A DNA stretch of 64,000 bases from Yeosuana marina (GCF_011762485.1 NZ_JAAKGI010000037.1:71075-135074); one strand, 5' to 3'. Positions 43,301 through 51,716 are shown, counted from the stretch's first letter. Notes: generated from the letters alone by a model not told the origin. Numbers and translations: made by a program.

Positions 43301-44677
43301 CACAATTAGAATTATCAATTGCCCAAAGAAGGCGGCATTCATCATTTTCTTTGATGCATTTGCGGCTATCTCATCACGTTTTTCCTTGTTTAAAGACTTC
43401 TTTTTTAGGATGTAGCTTCCCATTAAGAATACGCTGGCTTCCACGATGATGACCGCCCCATCTACGATGATACCAAAATCGATAGCACCTAAACTCATCA
43501 AGTTCGCCCATACGTCAAAAACGTTCATTAGTATAAAAGCGAACAATAGCGATAAAGGGATAGTCGAAGCCACAATAAGACCACCACGCCAGTTTCCTAA
43601 AAGGAAAACAAGTACGAAAATCACGATAAGCGCACCTTCGAGTAGATTGTTACGCACCGTGCCGGTTGTTTCACTTATAAGCTTACTTCTATCCAATAAG
43701 GGCTGAATGACAACCCCTTCAGGAAGGGATTTCTGTATTTCGGCCATCCGGTCTTTCACACGTACAATAACCTCGTTTGAGTTTGCCCCTTTGAGCATCA
43801 TAACAAGACCGCCAACGACCTCACCTTCGCCGTCCTGCGTCAAAGCCCCATAGCGCACGGCAGAACCAAAGCGCACATCTGCAACATCACTTATGGTAAT
43901 GGGCACACCATTTTCATTTTTGATGACGATTTTTTTAATATCATCAAGGCTTCGCACCAAACCTTCACCTCGAATGAAGTTCGCCTGATGGTTTTTCTCA
44001 ATGTACGCACCACCTGTATTTTTATTGTTCGCTTCCAATGCTTCGAACACATCGGTAATAGTAAGGCCGATTGCCTTTAATTCATTAGGGTCGACGGCCA
44101 CCTCATATTGCTTTATTTTTCCGCCGATGGCATTAATTTCTACAACACCAGGCACCATTGCCATTTGCCGTTGCACAATCCAATCTTGCATTGTACGTAA
44201 ATCGGATAATGAATATTTATCTTCAAATTCAGGTTCTACCTTTAAGGTATATTGGTACACTTCCCCCAAACCTGTTGAAATTGGCCCCATACTTGGCTGT
44301 CCAAAACCCTCTGGGATTTGTTCACGTACTTCGGTCAGTTTTTCAGAAACAAGTTGACGCGGTAAATAGGTACCCATATCATCGTCAAAAACGACGGTTA
44401 CTACGGAAAGGCCAAAGCGGGACACCGAACGAATTTCCTTAACGTTGGGCAGATTGCTCATAGCCACCTCGACGGGATAGGTTACGAATTGCTCAATATC
44501 TTCCGTTCCCAGATTGGGCGATTGCGTGATGACCTGAACCTGATTATTGGTAACATCTGGTACGGCATCAATAGGGACTTGGTTCATACTGTAAATGCCA
44601 GCACCGATTAACGCTAATGTGAGCAGTCCAATAATGAATTTGTTATTGATTGAAAAATCAATGATTCTGTTAATCAT
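40334..44677 (-). CDS. CzcA/CusA-type RND pump fused to a TolC-like channel
   Basis: A 1447-residue protein. Residues 1 to about 1040 are a heavy-metal RND pump (IGLLTLALIGAGIYSM at the start, twelve helices, DFGIIVDGAVIIVEAS and GFIVLFGVAVLNGLVMISG). Residues from about 1060 form a TolC/CzcC-type outer-membrane factor (LERAVEISKENYPLLKTKQL, two coiled-coil repeats). The join carries a hydrophobic segment ending TSAFAKAQQV that looks like an internal signal peptide. This would put pump and channel on one chain across the periplasm. Zn, Cd or Co export is suggested by the neighbouring genes. Confidence 0.88.
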   Translation of the reverse strand: MINRIIDFSINNKFIIGLLTLALIGAGIYSMNQVPIDAVPDVTNNQVQVITQSPNLGTEDIEQFVTYPVEVAMSNLPNVKEIRSVSRFGLSVVTVVFDDDMGTYLPRQLVSEKLTEVREQIPEGFGQPSMGPISTGLGEVYQYTLKVEPEFEDKYSLSDLRTMQDWIVQRQMAMVPGVVEINAIGGKIKQYEVAVDPNELKAIGLTITDVFEALEANNKNTGGAYIEKNHQANFIRGEGLVRSLDDIKKIVIKNENGVPITISDVADVRFGSAVRYGALTQDGEGEVVGGLVMMLKGANSNEVIVRVKDRMAEIQKSLPEGVVIQPLLDRSKLISETTGTVRNNLLEGALIVIFVLVFLLGNWRGGLIVASTIPLSLLFAFILMNVFDVWANLMSLGAIDFGIIVDGAVIIVEASVFLMGSYILKKKSLNKEKRDEIAANASKKMMNAAFFGQLIILIVFLPILALEGIEGKMFKPMALTFIFAMIGAMFLCLTYVPMMSALFLKPRKTEKKSWGDRFVHWVQRKYEPLLVKTLNKGKWIVGIAVAIFALTVFMFTRMGGEFIPQLDEGDIAFHTILKPGSSLSETIETTTKVERIIKAEFPEVEKIVSRIGVAEVPTDPMPMDFADVFVILKPQDEWVSADDKDELIDKMKEAVSIIPGVNYEFTQPIEMRFNELLEGIREDVAIKIYGEDIDVLAAKADEITKIIAGTEGIGDMRAEATSGLPQMTIKYNRNKLAQYGVSIDQLNTMVQSAFAGGYAGVIFEGEKRFNLVVRLDEQNRTDINDIRNLYINLPNGSQIPLQELATIEYEPGPMQISRDNTNRRTYVGVNVRGRDVESLVNEIKDKLDANLELPPGYFIRYGGAFENLERASERLQTVVPIALLLIFILIYFALKSFPQTLMIYLAIPMATIGGVFALWLRDMPFSISAGVGFIVLFGVAVLNGLVMISGLNELKEEGVTNLKDRIIEGTKRRIRPIMLTAFTDILGFLPMAISASAGAEVQRPLATVVIGGLITSTLLTLFILPIFYQWVEKRSERKKKFNPKFVTATAVVCLLFTSAFAKAQQVQPQDSLPIVSLERAVEISKENYPLLKTKQLEIQRQNALKGIAYDFGNTQFFTGGEEITDGQGIYTLVGVGQQNLDLLGIGAKKRLQKQRIALAETALDLSELQVEQEVKKAWSQAYQQRQKFELYRELDSLYSQFETAIQLNFEVEAISRLEYSSAKNQALQISNKLQQAESDYAIALQKLNLWLTTDIFYSVPDSLEENEVALLGLGANLERHPELELSQRRIDEAEANYNAARAELLPKLNLQGGLQQVNGDNGFYTYQAGISVPLFSGTQRSQAKAAKINSEIAKTNADYTQRQLQSEFQQAVQAYQKWKTSWQFYRDKALPLAEEQRKGALLAYKEGAVDYSAFTQIIRDAINTEMDALDALDNYLDALFELQYFQN
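41490..41503. repeat. GCTTTCGCGAAAGC palindrome (one of a dispersed series)
   Basis: Perfect copies of this 14-bp palindrome occur at 41490, 45773, 48566, 51529, 55050 and 58122. Near copies occur at 24286 (last base changed), 12442 (one extra A) and 38982 (GCTTTTGCAAAAGC). All lie inside genes. Most are read in the frame that gives the peptide AFAKA, but two or three use other frames, so the DNA rather than the peptide seems to be what is kept. Confidence 0.8.
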
Positions 44678-44719
44678 AGAAAGTAAGGGTGTTAATTCAA
44701 TTTAAAATGTTGTTGAGCA

Positions 44720-44738
44720 CATTGCAAAAAATGCAATG
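44720..44738. promoter_or_regulatory. CATTGCA-AAAAA-TGCAATG inverted repeat
   Basis: A perfect 7-5-7 inverted repeat 43 bases before the RND-TolC start codon. It shares TTGCA half-sites with the palindrome before DUF6660 (45139) and may be an operator for the locally encoded Fur-family protein, or an attenuating hairpin. Confidence 0.45.
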
Positions 44739-44805
44739 CGTTAAATTGACGAATCCAATAGATGGACACGTCAAAACAGGATATAGCTATCCTACTAAAA
44801 CTGAA

Positions 44806-45114
44806 TTATACTTGAGGGGGCTGTAATAGAGAATGGGGAATATCTTTGCCAAGGTTATCGAAGTGGGCAAAGTATTCGTGTGGAATTGCAGGCTGTATCG
44901 GTTCAAACGGTACAATACCAAAGTCTATACTATGACAATGACAACAATGACATTCACAAAAGGGCGAGCATAGTTCACAGTCTTGGCTGTGGTCGCCATC
45001 AATATCTATTACCGTAACAACTTGGGAATCATCCGCACTACTTACGGTATCACTACAAGGCACCACATTGAGCGCCAAGAAGTAAAATGATAATATGATT
45101 GCAATAAATTTCAC
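44806..45114 (-). CDS. DUF6660-like Cys/His-rich exported protein
   Basis: A 102-residue protein starting at GTG 45114, with a signal peptide (FIAIILSFYFLALNVVPC). The centre is very rich in Cys and His (CELCSPFCECHCCHCHSIDFG), clearly a metal-binding patch. Such proteins lead metal-efflux operons in Bacteroidota; a periplasmic metal chaperone or sensor role is inferred. It heads the leftward Zn/Cd/Co operon behind a promoter and a TGCAAC palindrome. Confidence 0.75.
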   Translation of the reverse strand: MKFIAIILSFYFLALNVVPCSDTVSSADDSQVVTVIDIDGDHSQDCELCSPFCECHCCHCHSIDFGIVPFEPIQPAIPHEYFAHFDNLGKDIPHSLLQPPQV

Positions 45115-45118
45115 GGTA

Positions 45119-45153
45119 CAAAGATAACAGAATTTTTGTGCAACTGTGTTGCA
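45119..45153 (-). promoter_or_regulatory. Promoter and palindrome of the Zn/Cd/Co operon
   Basis: On the minus strand TATCTTTG (45126-45119) is a good -7 box 5 bases before the GTG start, implying an almost leaderless message. TGCAAC-TGT-GTTGCA (45139-45153) lies upstream at about the -33 region, where a bound metal repressor would block transcription. Confidence 0.55.
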
Positions 45154-45191
45154 AATGGTTAATCGTAATTTTTCTTTTTAAAAGAATACCT

Positions 45192-45464
45192 TCACTTATT
45201 TAAAATATGCTTTTTAACTATAGTTCCTAAATCTTTTTCTGAAAACCATATATCATCTGGATGAAGATGAAGAACAGGTGCCTGTTCGCATTTATTGTTG
45301 CAGTCCATTTGCTCAACTTCAATTTTATTTTTGAGCTTGTATTTTTTTATATAATAATCCAAAAGTTTTCCTTTTTTCTTTCGGCAGTTTACACCATCAC
45401 ATCGATAAACGACCGGTCTTTGACTTTTAAATTTTTCCATTTCTACTTTATTTAATTTCCTCAA
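45192..45464 (-). CDS. Thioredoxin-like [2Fe-2S] ferredoxin-type protein
   Basis: A 90-residue protein with Cys residues in CDGVNCRKKKG and DCNNKCEQAPVLHLHPDD, the arrangement of small thioredoxin-fold (2Fe-2S) ferredoxins (CX4-5C and CX3C). It may instead bind metal. It is the last gene of the copper operon. The ATG at 45464 overlaps the adaptor gene by 17 bases; ATG 45440 (MEKFKSQRP), 7 bases after the adaptor stop, is equally possible. Confidence 0.65.
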   Translation of the reverse strand: MRKLNKVEMEKFKSQRPVVYRCDGVNCRKKKGKLLDYYIKKYKLKNKIEVEQMDCNNKCEQAPVLHLHPDDIWFSEKDLGTIVKKHILNK

Positions 45465-47178
45465 TCACACTACCGCAGGTCAACATCGCATCGCCATAAT
45501 AAGGGTTCTTTATTTCTTCTTCAGTACTTAACCATACTGCGCCCTTATTGTTGTTTGCCATTGGGCATTTTTGGACATAGTAATTTGTTGAGTTTTCTAT
45601 GTTCATAGCAATAGGCACGATATTCTCATTAAGTATCACAAAATGTGCTCGCTGGTTTTCCAGATTTTCATTGGTTGCAATGGCATCCAGCATCTCGATA
45701 CTTTTGGTAAGATGTTGCTTTTCCATTTTGCCTAAATCCGATGTAGAAATTTCCTTTAATTTTTTTGATGTCGCTTTCGCGAAAGCGGAAATCTGACCAG
45801 CATCGCTTGCTACAAGAGCATCTTTCATTTTAAGATATGATGGTAATGCTTTATTGAATTCAGTACTAAAGCTATTACTGAAACTCATTTCCATATCGCC
45901 CATCATAGCTGATTCATCCTGCATCATTTGCTGATTCATCATTGATTTTTTACCTTGTAATTGAGCAGCAGCATCTACTGTAAACGTTCCATTAGTTACT
46001 ATTTCATCGCCATTATTCAGTCCAGCCGATACTTGGTAATTTTCGCCAGAGCGATTGCCCAAGGTTACTTCACGCATTTCAAAAACAGGTTCGTTAGGAT
46101 TGGTTTTTAAATATACCAATGAACGCTCGCCCGTCCACAGTACAGCACTTGCGGGAACAGAAAGGGTGTTTTCCATAGTTTGGGTTGCACCTTTTACCTT
46201 ACCTGTCACAAACATTCCTGGCTTAAATAGGTCGTCTCGATTTTGTAAGGTTGCACGCACCGTTACTGTACGTGTGGCATTGTTAAGCATAGGGTCGATG
46301 AAAGAGATAGTTCCTTCAAATTCCTTATTGGGATAGGCATTGGTCGTAATGTTGATTTTTTGTCCAACCTTAAATTGTGCAATCTGATTTTCGTATGCAT
46401 CAAATTCTGCCCAAACCGAATTAAGATTGCTCAACTTCACAATAGGCTGTCCTTGATTAACATAATCGCCTTGTGCTGCCATTACTTCTGAAACCGTTCC
46501 TGAAACAGTTGCATAAATAGGGAAGTTTTCTCGCACCGTTCCACTTTCTTCTATGGCATTGATTTGTGAGTCCGAAAGTTTCCAGTTTTTGAGTTTATTG
46601 CGCACCGCTTTATATAACGCTGGTTGCGATGCTTTCAGCGATGCAGCTGTAATTAATTCCTGCTGCGCCGCGACAAGGTCTGGCGCGTAAATGGTTGCCA
46701 GTAACTGACCACGGTTTACTTGCTGACCGTCATAATTAACATTAAGTCGCTCAATCCTTCCCTTAAAATAACTGGCTTGCACGGTATTATTTTCTTCGTT
46801 TGCAGCTATTTTTCCCGAAAGGGATATCATACCATCATCATCGCTGGATTGTGTATTACCTACGATAGTGGTCTGGATATTTGCCAGCGCCATTGCGTTT
46901 TCGGTCATTTTAATCTCGTTTATTGCGAGTCCTTCAGCACTTGATTCGGCAGGAATTAAGTCCATTCCACATATAGTGCAATCGCCAGCTTCGGGTTGCA
47001 TTATCTGTGGGTGCATTGAACACGTCCACATTTGGTCTTCGGTTTCGCCAGAGTGGACGTGGTCTGACATTTCAGACATATCCTTATTTGAATCACTTGA
47101 CCCATTTCCAAAAATGAGCCAGCCTGCGCCCAAACCTACGATTACGGCTATTGCTATATATAAAATGTTCTTATTCAT
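45448..47178 (-). CDS. RND efflux adaptor with metal-binding and DUF3347 domains
   Basis: A 576-residue CusB-type adaptor for the copper RND pump. After an N-terminal anchor (about 7-24), a heavy-metal-binding domain (WTCSMHPQIMQPEAGDC, then TICGMDLIP) lies at residues 50-77. The barrel-sandwich/coiled-coil body follows (NVNYDGQQVNRGQLLATIYAP, split). The C-terminal 150 residues are a DUF3347 domain (KCPMANNNKGAVWLS, NPYYGDAMLTCG), the same domain found alone at 50733-51320. It follows the DUF305 gene by 4 bases. Confidence 0.88.
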   Translation of the reverse strand: MNKNILYIAIAVIVGLGAGWLIFGNGSSDSNKDMSEMSDHVHSGETEDQMWTCSMHPQIMQPEAGDCTICGMDLIPAESSAEGLAINEIKMTENAMALANIQTTIVGNTQSSDDDGMISLSGKIAANEENNTVQASYFKGRIERLNVNYDGQQVNRGQLLATIYAPDLVAAQQELITAASLKASQPALYKAVRNKLKNWKLSDSQINAIEESGTVRENFPIYATVSGTVSEVMAAQGDYVNQGQPIVKLSNLNSVWAEFDAYENQIAQFKVGQKINITTNAYPNKEFEGTISFIDPMLNNATRTVTVRATLQNRDDLFKPGMFVTGKVKGATQTMENTLSVPASAVLWTGERSLVYLKTNPNEPVFEMREVTLGNRSGENYQVSAGLNNGDEIVTNGTFTVDAAAQLQGKKSMMNQQMMQDESAMMGDMEMSFSNSFSTEFNKALPSYLKMKDALVASDAGQISAFAKATSKKLKEISTSDLGKMEKQHLTKSIEMLDAIATNENLENQRAHFVILNENIVPIAMNIENSTNYYVQKCPMANNNKGAVWLSTEEEIKNPYYGDAMLTCGSVIEEIK

Positions 47179-47182
47179 AATC

Positions 47183-47674
47183 TTATTTTTCGTTTTCTAA
47201 ACGTTCAATCATCGCCTTCATCTCGGCAATTTCCTTACGTTGAGCTTTGATGATATCTTCAGCCAATTTTTTGACTTCTGGGTCTTTAATGTCGGCACGT
47301 TCACTTGTTAATATTGCTATAGAATGGTGTGGTATCATTGCTTTCATCCAGAGTACATCGCCCACGGTTGACTTTTGGTCGCGTACCAGCCCTAATGCAC
47401 CTACAAATAGAACGATGCTGCCCAAGACTATAGCTATGTTTTTCTTTTTATTTTGATACATACCACGCATTGCAACAAACATTATGATGGCCATAGCTGC
47501 GATACCAAGGCAGACCATATAGAAACGCGTAAGGCTGAACCAAACGTGGTCCCATTCATAGGTATTTAAATACATCGTGATATACATTGCTATAAAAGAG
47601 CAAGCCAGCATCGCTACAAAGCGCGTATAATGATTTTTTGATTTTCCTGAATTTGTGTGTTCGTTTGCATTCAT
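47183..47674 (-). CDS. DUF305 membrane protein
   Basis: A 163-residue protein with three helices (about 18-35, 51-70, 79-96) and a C-terminal DUF305 part with WMKAMIPHHSIAILTSERAD and a conserved helix KLAEDIIKAQRKEIAEMK. The HH pair suggests metal binding. DUF305 proteins are usual in copper operons, but the role is unknown. It lies between the CopA ATPase (24 bases) and the adaptor (4 bases). Confidence 0.8.
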   Translation of the reverse strand: MNANEHTNSGKSKNHYTRFVAMLACSFIAMYITMYLNTYEWDHVWFSLTRFYMVCLGIAAMAIIMFVAMRGMYQNKKKNIAIVLGSIVLFVGALGLVRDQKSTVGDVLWMKAMIPHHSIAILTSERADIKDPEVKKLAEDIIKAQRKEIAEMKAMIERLENEK

Positions 47675-47698
47675 AATTTTTGGTTTTATAATTAGTTA

Positions 47699-50200
47699 TT
47701 AAATTGACTTTGTTCGCAGTCTAAGTGCATTGGCAATTACTGATACTGAGCTGAAGCTCATTGCCAAAGCCGCAATCATTGGCGATAAGAGTATTCCGAA
47801 AAAGGGGTACAGCAGTCCTGCCGCAATCGGTATTCCTAATGTGTTATAAATAAGTGCAAAAAAGAGGTTTTGCTTAATATTGCGCATTACTACGTGACTA
47901 AGATTACGTGCCTTTACAATACCGTGCAAATCCCCCTTAACTAAGGTAATGGCAGCACTCTCGATAGCAACATCCGTTCCCGTGCCCATTGCGATACCTA
48001 CATCGCTTTTAGCCAATGCAGGTGCGTCATTAATACCATCACCTGCCATTGCAACCACTTTACCTTGCTCTTGTAATTTCTCGACTTCCTTAAGCTTGTC
48101 TTCGGGTAGCATACTTGCTTGAAAATCTGCAAGGTTCAGTTCATCTGCAACAGCTTTTGCGGTGTCGTGATTATCACCCGTAAGCATAATGACTGCAATT
48201 CCCTTATCCTGCAAATCCTTGATAGCTTTTGCGCTCGTTTCCTTGATTTTATCGCCTATGACCACGTAACCAGAAACTTTACCATCAATGGCTAGATAGG
48301 AAACTGTCTTACCTTGCTTTTGATAGGATTGCGCTTCGTTTTCCATCACTTCGGTAAGCGTGGCATTCGCCTGTTCCATCATTTTGGCATTTCCTAAAGC
48401 CACTTCTTTTCCGTTCACTTTCCCTTCAACACCTTTTCCAGTAACCGCACTAAAACTATCAGCTTTTAAAAATTCTGCGCTTTGTTCTTTTCCATATTTT
48501 ACCGTTGCTTCCGCCAAAGGATGTTCACTTTGGCTATTAAGGGATACAATGTATTGTAGCACTTCGCTTTCGCGAAAGCTTTCATCAAAAGAACCCACTT
48601 TTTCAACTGTAGGTTTTCCTTCGGTAATAGTTCCAGTTTTATCAACGATTAAGGTATCAACCTTATCCATTTTTTCAAGTGCTTCGGCATTTTTGATGAG
48701 CACACCATTTTGTGCGCCTTTACCGACACCCACCATTACAGACATTGGTGTAGCAAGTCCCAAAGCACACGGACAGGCGATAATCAATACGGCGATTGCA
48801 TTGACCAAGGCATAAACATAGGCTGGTTCTGGTCCCCAAATTGCCCAAACACCGAATGTTACGGCAGCGATTATGACAACGACAGGCACGAAATATCCCG
48901 AAACGGTATCTGCTAATTTCTGTATTGGCGCACGGCTACGACTGGCATCATTGACCATCTGTATAATCTGTGAAAGCAGCGTATCAGAGCCTACCTTTTC
49001 AGCCTTCATCAAAAAGGATTGGTTACCATTGATTGTTCCGCTACTTACTTTATCATCTACTGATTTGTTCACGGGAATAGGTTCGCCCGTAATCATCGAT
49101 TCGTCGATGGAAGTTTCGCCTTCAGTAATTACACCATCCACAGGAATCTTATCGCCCGGCTTCACACGCAGAATATCATTTAATTCAATTTTGTCGATGG
49201 CTACTTCCTGTTCTTCGCCATTTACAACCTTAACAGCCTTATTAGGTGCTAATTTTAAAAGTTCCTTGACCGCTGAATTAGTCTTGCTATGCGCACGAGC
49301 TTCAAGCATTTGACCAAGTAGTACCAAAGTTAGAATGACGGTTGCTGCTTCAAAATAAACGTGAACCGTTCCCGCTTCGGTCTTAAATTGGTCAGGAAAA
49401 AAGTCGGGAACGAGCATCCCGAATACACTAAAAAGCCAAGCTACACCTGCACCAATGCCGATGAGCGTAAACATATTAAGGTTCCACGTTATTATACTGC
49501 GATAGGCACGTTCAAAGAACATCCAAGTGGCATAGAAAACCACAGGAATGGAAAGTGCAAACTGAATCCAGTTCCAGTATTTTAGCTCTAAAACATCGTA
49601 CAAAGGATTTTTAGGAATCATCTCACTCATTGCAATTATAAAAATTGGCAATGTAAAGGCTACGGCAAACCAGAATTTTTTCAGTAGTTTTTTATAGCTG
49701 TTTTCTTCGGCGGACAAATCAGGTTCCATAGGCACCAAATCCATACCGCATATAGGGCAACTACCAGACTCGTCCTTTATGACTTCTGGGTGCATAGGAC
49801 ACGTCCATTGTTCTGATGTGGTTGCAGAAAGATTAACTTCTTCAACCAAATCCATTCCGCAAACAGGACAATCGCCAGGCTTATTGTAAGTCTTGTCGCC
49901 TTCACAATGCATCGGGCAATAGAATGTTCCTGTACCTTTTCCTTTGGGTTTCTCAACTTTCTTCTTATTGTTGGTGTGATGATGTTCCCCATTTTTATGG
50001 ATGCTGTACCGTACACCATCAGCTTTCAGCGCTTCTTGAAATTTATTGATAGGAATATGGGATTCCATTTCTATGGTCGCTTCGGCCTTTTCGAGATTGA
50101 CAACCGCATTAGTTACACCTTCTACTTTAGATAGTGTCTGTTCAACGTGGGTTCTGCAACCGTTACACGTCATTCCCTGTATGTGATATGTATGTTTCAT
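47699..50200 (-). CDS. copA: Copper-exporting P1B ATPase
   Basis: An 833-residue Cu(I) exporter. Residues 1-65 are an HMA domain (GMTCNGCRTHVEQ). Two heavy-metal-binding segments follow (FYCPMHCEGD, PVCGMDLVEE and WTCPMHPEVIKDES, PICGMDLVPM, about 92-160). The ATPase core shows IIACPCALGLATP, VDKTGTITEGKP and AGDGINDAPALAKSDVG. CPC with C-terminal Asn/Met-Ser helices fits copper. It moves cytoplasmic copper to the periplasm for the RND pump and the multicopper oxidase. The frame crosses one GCTTTCGCGAAAGC palindrome in a different phase (48566). Confidence 0.93.
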   Translation of the reverse strand: MKHTYHIQGMTCNGCRTHVEQTLSKVEGVTNAVVNLEKAEATIEMESHIPINKFQEALKADGVRYSIHKNGEHHHTNNKKKVEKPKGKGTGTFYCPMHCEGDKTYNKPGDCPVCGMDLVEEVNLSATTSEQWTCPMHPEVIKDESGSCPICGMDLVPMEPDLSAEENSYKKLLKKFWFAVAFTLPIFIIAMSEMIPKNPLYDVLELKYWNWIQFALSIPVVFYATWMFFERAYRSIITWNLNMFTLIGIGAGVAWLFSVFGMLVPDFFPDQFKTEAGTVHVYFEAATVILTLVLLGQMLEARAHSKTNSAVKELLKLAPNKAVKVVNGEEQEVAIDKIELNDILRVKPGDKIPVDGVITEGETSIDESMITGEPIPVNKSVDDKVSSGTINGNQSFLMKAEKVGSDTLLSQIIQMVNDASRSRAPIQKLADTVSGYFVPVVVIIAAVTFGVWAIWGPEPAYVYALVNAIAVLIIACPCALGLATPMSVMVGVGKGAQNGVLIKNAEALEKMDKVDTLIVDKTGTITEGKPTVEKVGSFDESFRESEVLQYIVSLNSQSEHPLAEATVKYGKEQSAEFLKADSFSAVTGKGVEGKVNGKEVALGNAKMMEQANATLTEVMENEAQSYQKQGKTVSYLAIDGKVSGYVVIGDKIKETSAKAIKDLQDKGIAVIMLTGDNHDTAKAVADELNLADFQASMLPEDKLKEVEKLQEQGKVVAMAGDGINDAPALAKSDVGIAMGTGTDVAIESAAITLVKGDLHGIVKARNLSHVVMRNIKQNLFFALIYNTLGIPIAAGLLYPFFGILLSPMIAALAMSFSSVSVIANALRLRTKSI

Positions 50201-50218
50201 TTTTTATTCAATAATATG

Positions 50219-50280
50219 CCTGATACGAGAAAGGTTCTAACTAACCAACCATCAATGAAAAATCACTTTCCCGTATCAGG
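50219..50280 (-). other. Long inverted repeat between copA and the haem-binding gene
   Basis: CCTGATACGAGAAAG (50219-50233) and CTTTCCCGTATCAGG (50266-50280) form a 15-bp stem with one wobble and a 32-base loop, filling the whole gap between the two genes. A processing or attenuation role within the copper operon is possible. Confidence 0.6.
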
Positions 50281-50282
50281 AC

Positions 50283-50732
50283 TTAATTTTTTTGTAGGCT
50301 TTCCATATAACCTATAATTTCTTTTACAGCTGTACTGTCCAATCGTGCGCCACCGTGTATGAGTGTGTAACTTTCCAACGGCATTTCGCCACTTTCTATC
50401 TGCTTTATAATGGAACGCAGCTTGCTGTTCTTCCTACGACTGGAATAGGTGTCCCATTCATTAAAATTTAGTTCATCCTTTCCTTCCTTGATGTGGTCTT
50501 CCAGAAACCAAGCGGCAGGCTGTATCTTACTGTACCACGGATAATCTGTATTGTTGCTATGACAATTATAGCAGGAAACCTGCAACTGATTTTTAATCGT
50601 CGCAGGTACTTGATTTACTATCATAAAATCACTTTGTGGTATGGTATCGCTCTTATTCAAGGTTACTGGAAAGAACTGAATCACTACCAACGCCACAAGG
50701 GCAATCCACGCTATGATTTTTAGGATTCTCAA
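50283..50732 (-). CDS. Haem-binding domain protein (cytochrome c-like motif)
   Basis: A 149-residue protein with an N-terminal anchor (about 4-22) and a CXXCH motif (SCYNCHSNNTDYPWY, near residue 53), then the helix WDTYSSRRKNSKLRSIIKQI and GEMPLESYTLIHGGARL. This is the Haem_bd family found beside copper genes. A periplasmic electron transfer role is inferred. It follows the DUF3347 gene with no gap. Confidence 0.85.
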   Translation of the reverse strand: MRILKIIAWIALVALVVIQFFPVTLNKSDTIPQSDFMIVNQVPATIKNQLQVSCYNCHSNNTDYPWYSKIQPAAWFLEDHIKEGKDELNFNEWDTYSSRRKNSKLRSIIKQIESGEMPLESYTLIHGGARLDSTAVKEIIGYMESLQKN

Positions 50733-51320
50733 TTAATTGATTTCTCGTTGAACCTTTCCGCATCTCAACATTTGGCTTCCGTAATAAGGATTCAACACGT
50801 TTTCTTCTTTGCTCAACCACGCAGTTCCACCATCATACATAGGGCAAAATTGCTCGTATAGTTTCGCTTGTGTACCTGTGATGGCAACCATATCGGTTAC
50901 ATCCTTACTTAATATCTTAAAATGCTCACGCTGGTGCTTGATGTCACTTTCTGAAATATGCTCTGCGTGTTCTGTGGCATCTTCGATAATGTCATTTAAT
51001 TCTGATTTTTCATTATCAGAATAGTTTGAAGCATCAAAGGATTTAAGAGATTTAGCCAATGTATTTCCCAATTCTTTCGCCTTGCCATTATCATCGCCTA
51101 CAAGCGCATCTTTTAAGTTGAAATAGTCATTTAGGATTGCTTCTGCTTTTGCATCTTGGTTGTCACTCATCGTCATATCATCTTTGTCATCCATAGACTC
51201 TTGGTGCATCTCATTGCTCATAGATGCTGGTTCATTCTTATTTCCATCCTTACAGGAAACCGTTAGTACCATTGTGGCAGCAAGTGCTATCGTACCTATT
51301 GTTCTTTTTAATGTTTTCAT
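50733..51320 (-). CDS. DUF3347 lipoprotein
   Basis: A 195-residue lipoprotein (signal ending LTVSCKDG) with a Met/Asp-rich linker ([20 protein letters not shown]) and a DUF3347 domain with [20 protein letters not shown] and [12 protein letters not shown]. The same domain is fused to the copper adaptor at 45448-47178. Two Cys and many Met suggest periplasmic copper binding. It lies between the Csp gene and the haem-binding gene. Confidence 0.82.
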   Translation of the reverse strand: MKTLKRTIGTIALAATMVLTVSCKDGNKNEPASMSNEMHQESMDDKDDMTMSDNQDAKAEAILNDYFNLKDALVGDDNGKAKELGNTLAKSLKSFDASNYSDNEKSELNDIIEDATEHAEHISESDIKHQREHFKILSKDVTDMVAITGTQAKLYEQFCPMYDGGTAWLSKEENVLNPYYGSQMLRCGKVQREIN

Positions 51321-51352
51321 ATATTTAGGTTTTAAGGGTTATTTTTTAGAAT

Positions 51353-51388
51353 AACAGATTCCCATTTCGTTAAAAATGGGAATCTGTT
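51353..51388 (-). other. 15-bp hairpin between csp and the DUF3347 gene
   Basis: AACAGATTCCCATTT (51353-51367) and its exact complement (51374-51388) flank CGTTAA. There is only a short, mixed T stretch afterwards, so partial termination or RNA processing after the copper-storage gene is possible. Confidence 0.65.
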
Positions 51389-51395
51389 GTTTTGA

Positions 51396-51716
51396 TTATG
51401 CCAAATAGGCCTCACACGCCTCAGCACATTTTTTACAGGCTTCTGCACAATCTTTACAATGTTGGTGGTCGTGTTTGCCACAAACTTCTGCACATTTCTT
51501 ACATATCTCGTGGCATTTTTCAACCATCGCTTTCGCGAAAGCGGAATCCATAGCCAACAATTTTACCGTCGTGCTACATACTTCGGCACAGGCTCTATCC
51601 GTGCGAATGCAGTCAACCATCATCTTGATGTTGTCTTCATTTAGACAAGCATCTGAGCAGTAGTTGCAATGTGCGATACAGTTGTTTAAAGCTTCAATCA
51701 ATTTTGAATTTTTCAT
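51396..51716 (-). CDS. Four-helix-bundle copper-storage protein (Csp-like)
   Basis: A 106-residue helical protein with many Cys in CxxC/CxxxC helix patterns (CIAHCNYCSDACLNED, then KCHEICKKCAEVCGKHDHQH and CKDCAEACKKCAEACEAYLA). This is the Csp family, which binds many Cu(I) ions in the core of a four-helix bundle. No signal peptide is seen, so it is cytosolic (Csp3-like). Next to MCO and DUF3347 in the copper operon. Its DSAFAKAM segment is encoded by a GCTTTCGCGAAAGC palindrome (51529). Confidence 0.88.
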   Translation of the reverse strand: MKNSKLIEALNNCIAHCNYCSDACLNEDNIKMMVDCIRTDRACAEVCSTTVKLLAMDSAFAKAMVEKCHEICKKCAEVCGKHDHQHCKDCAEACKKCAEACEAYLA

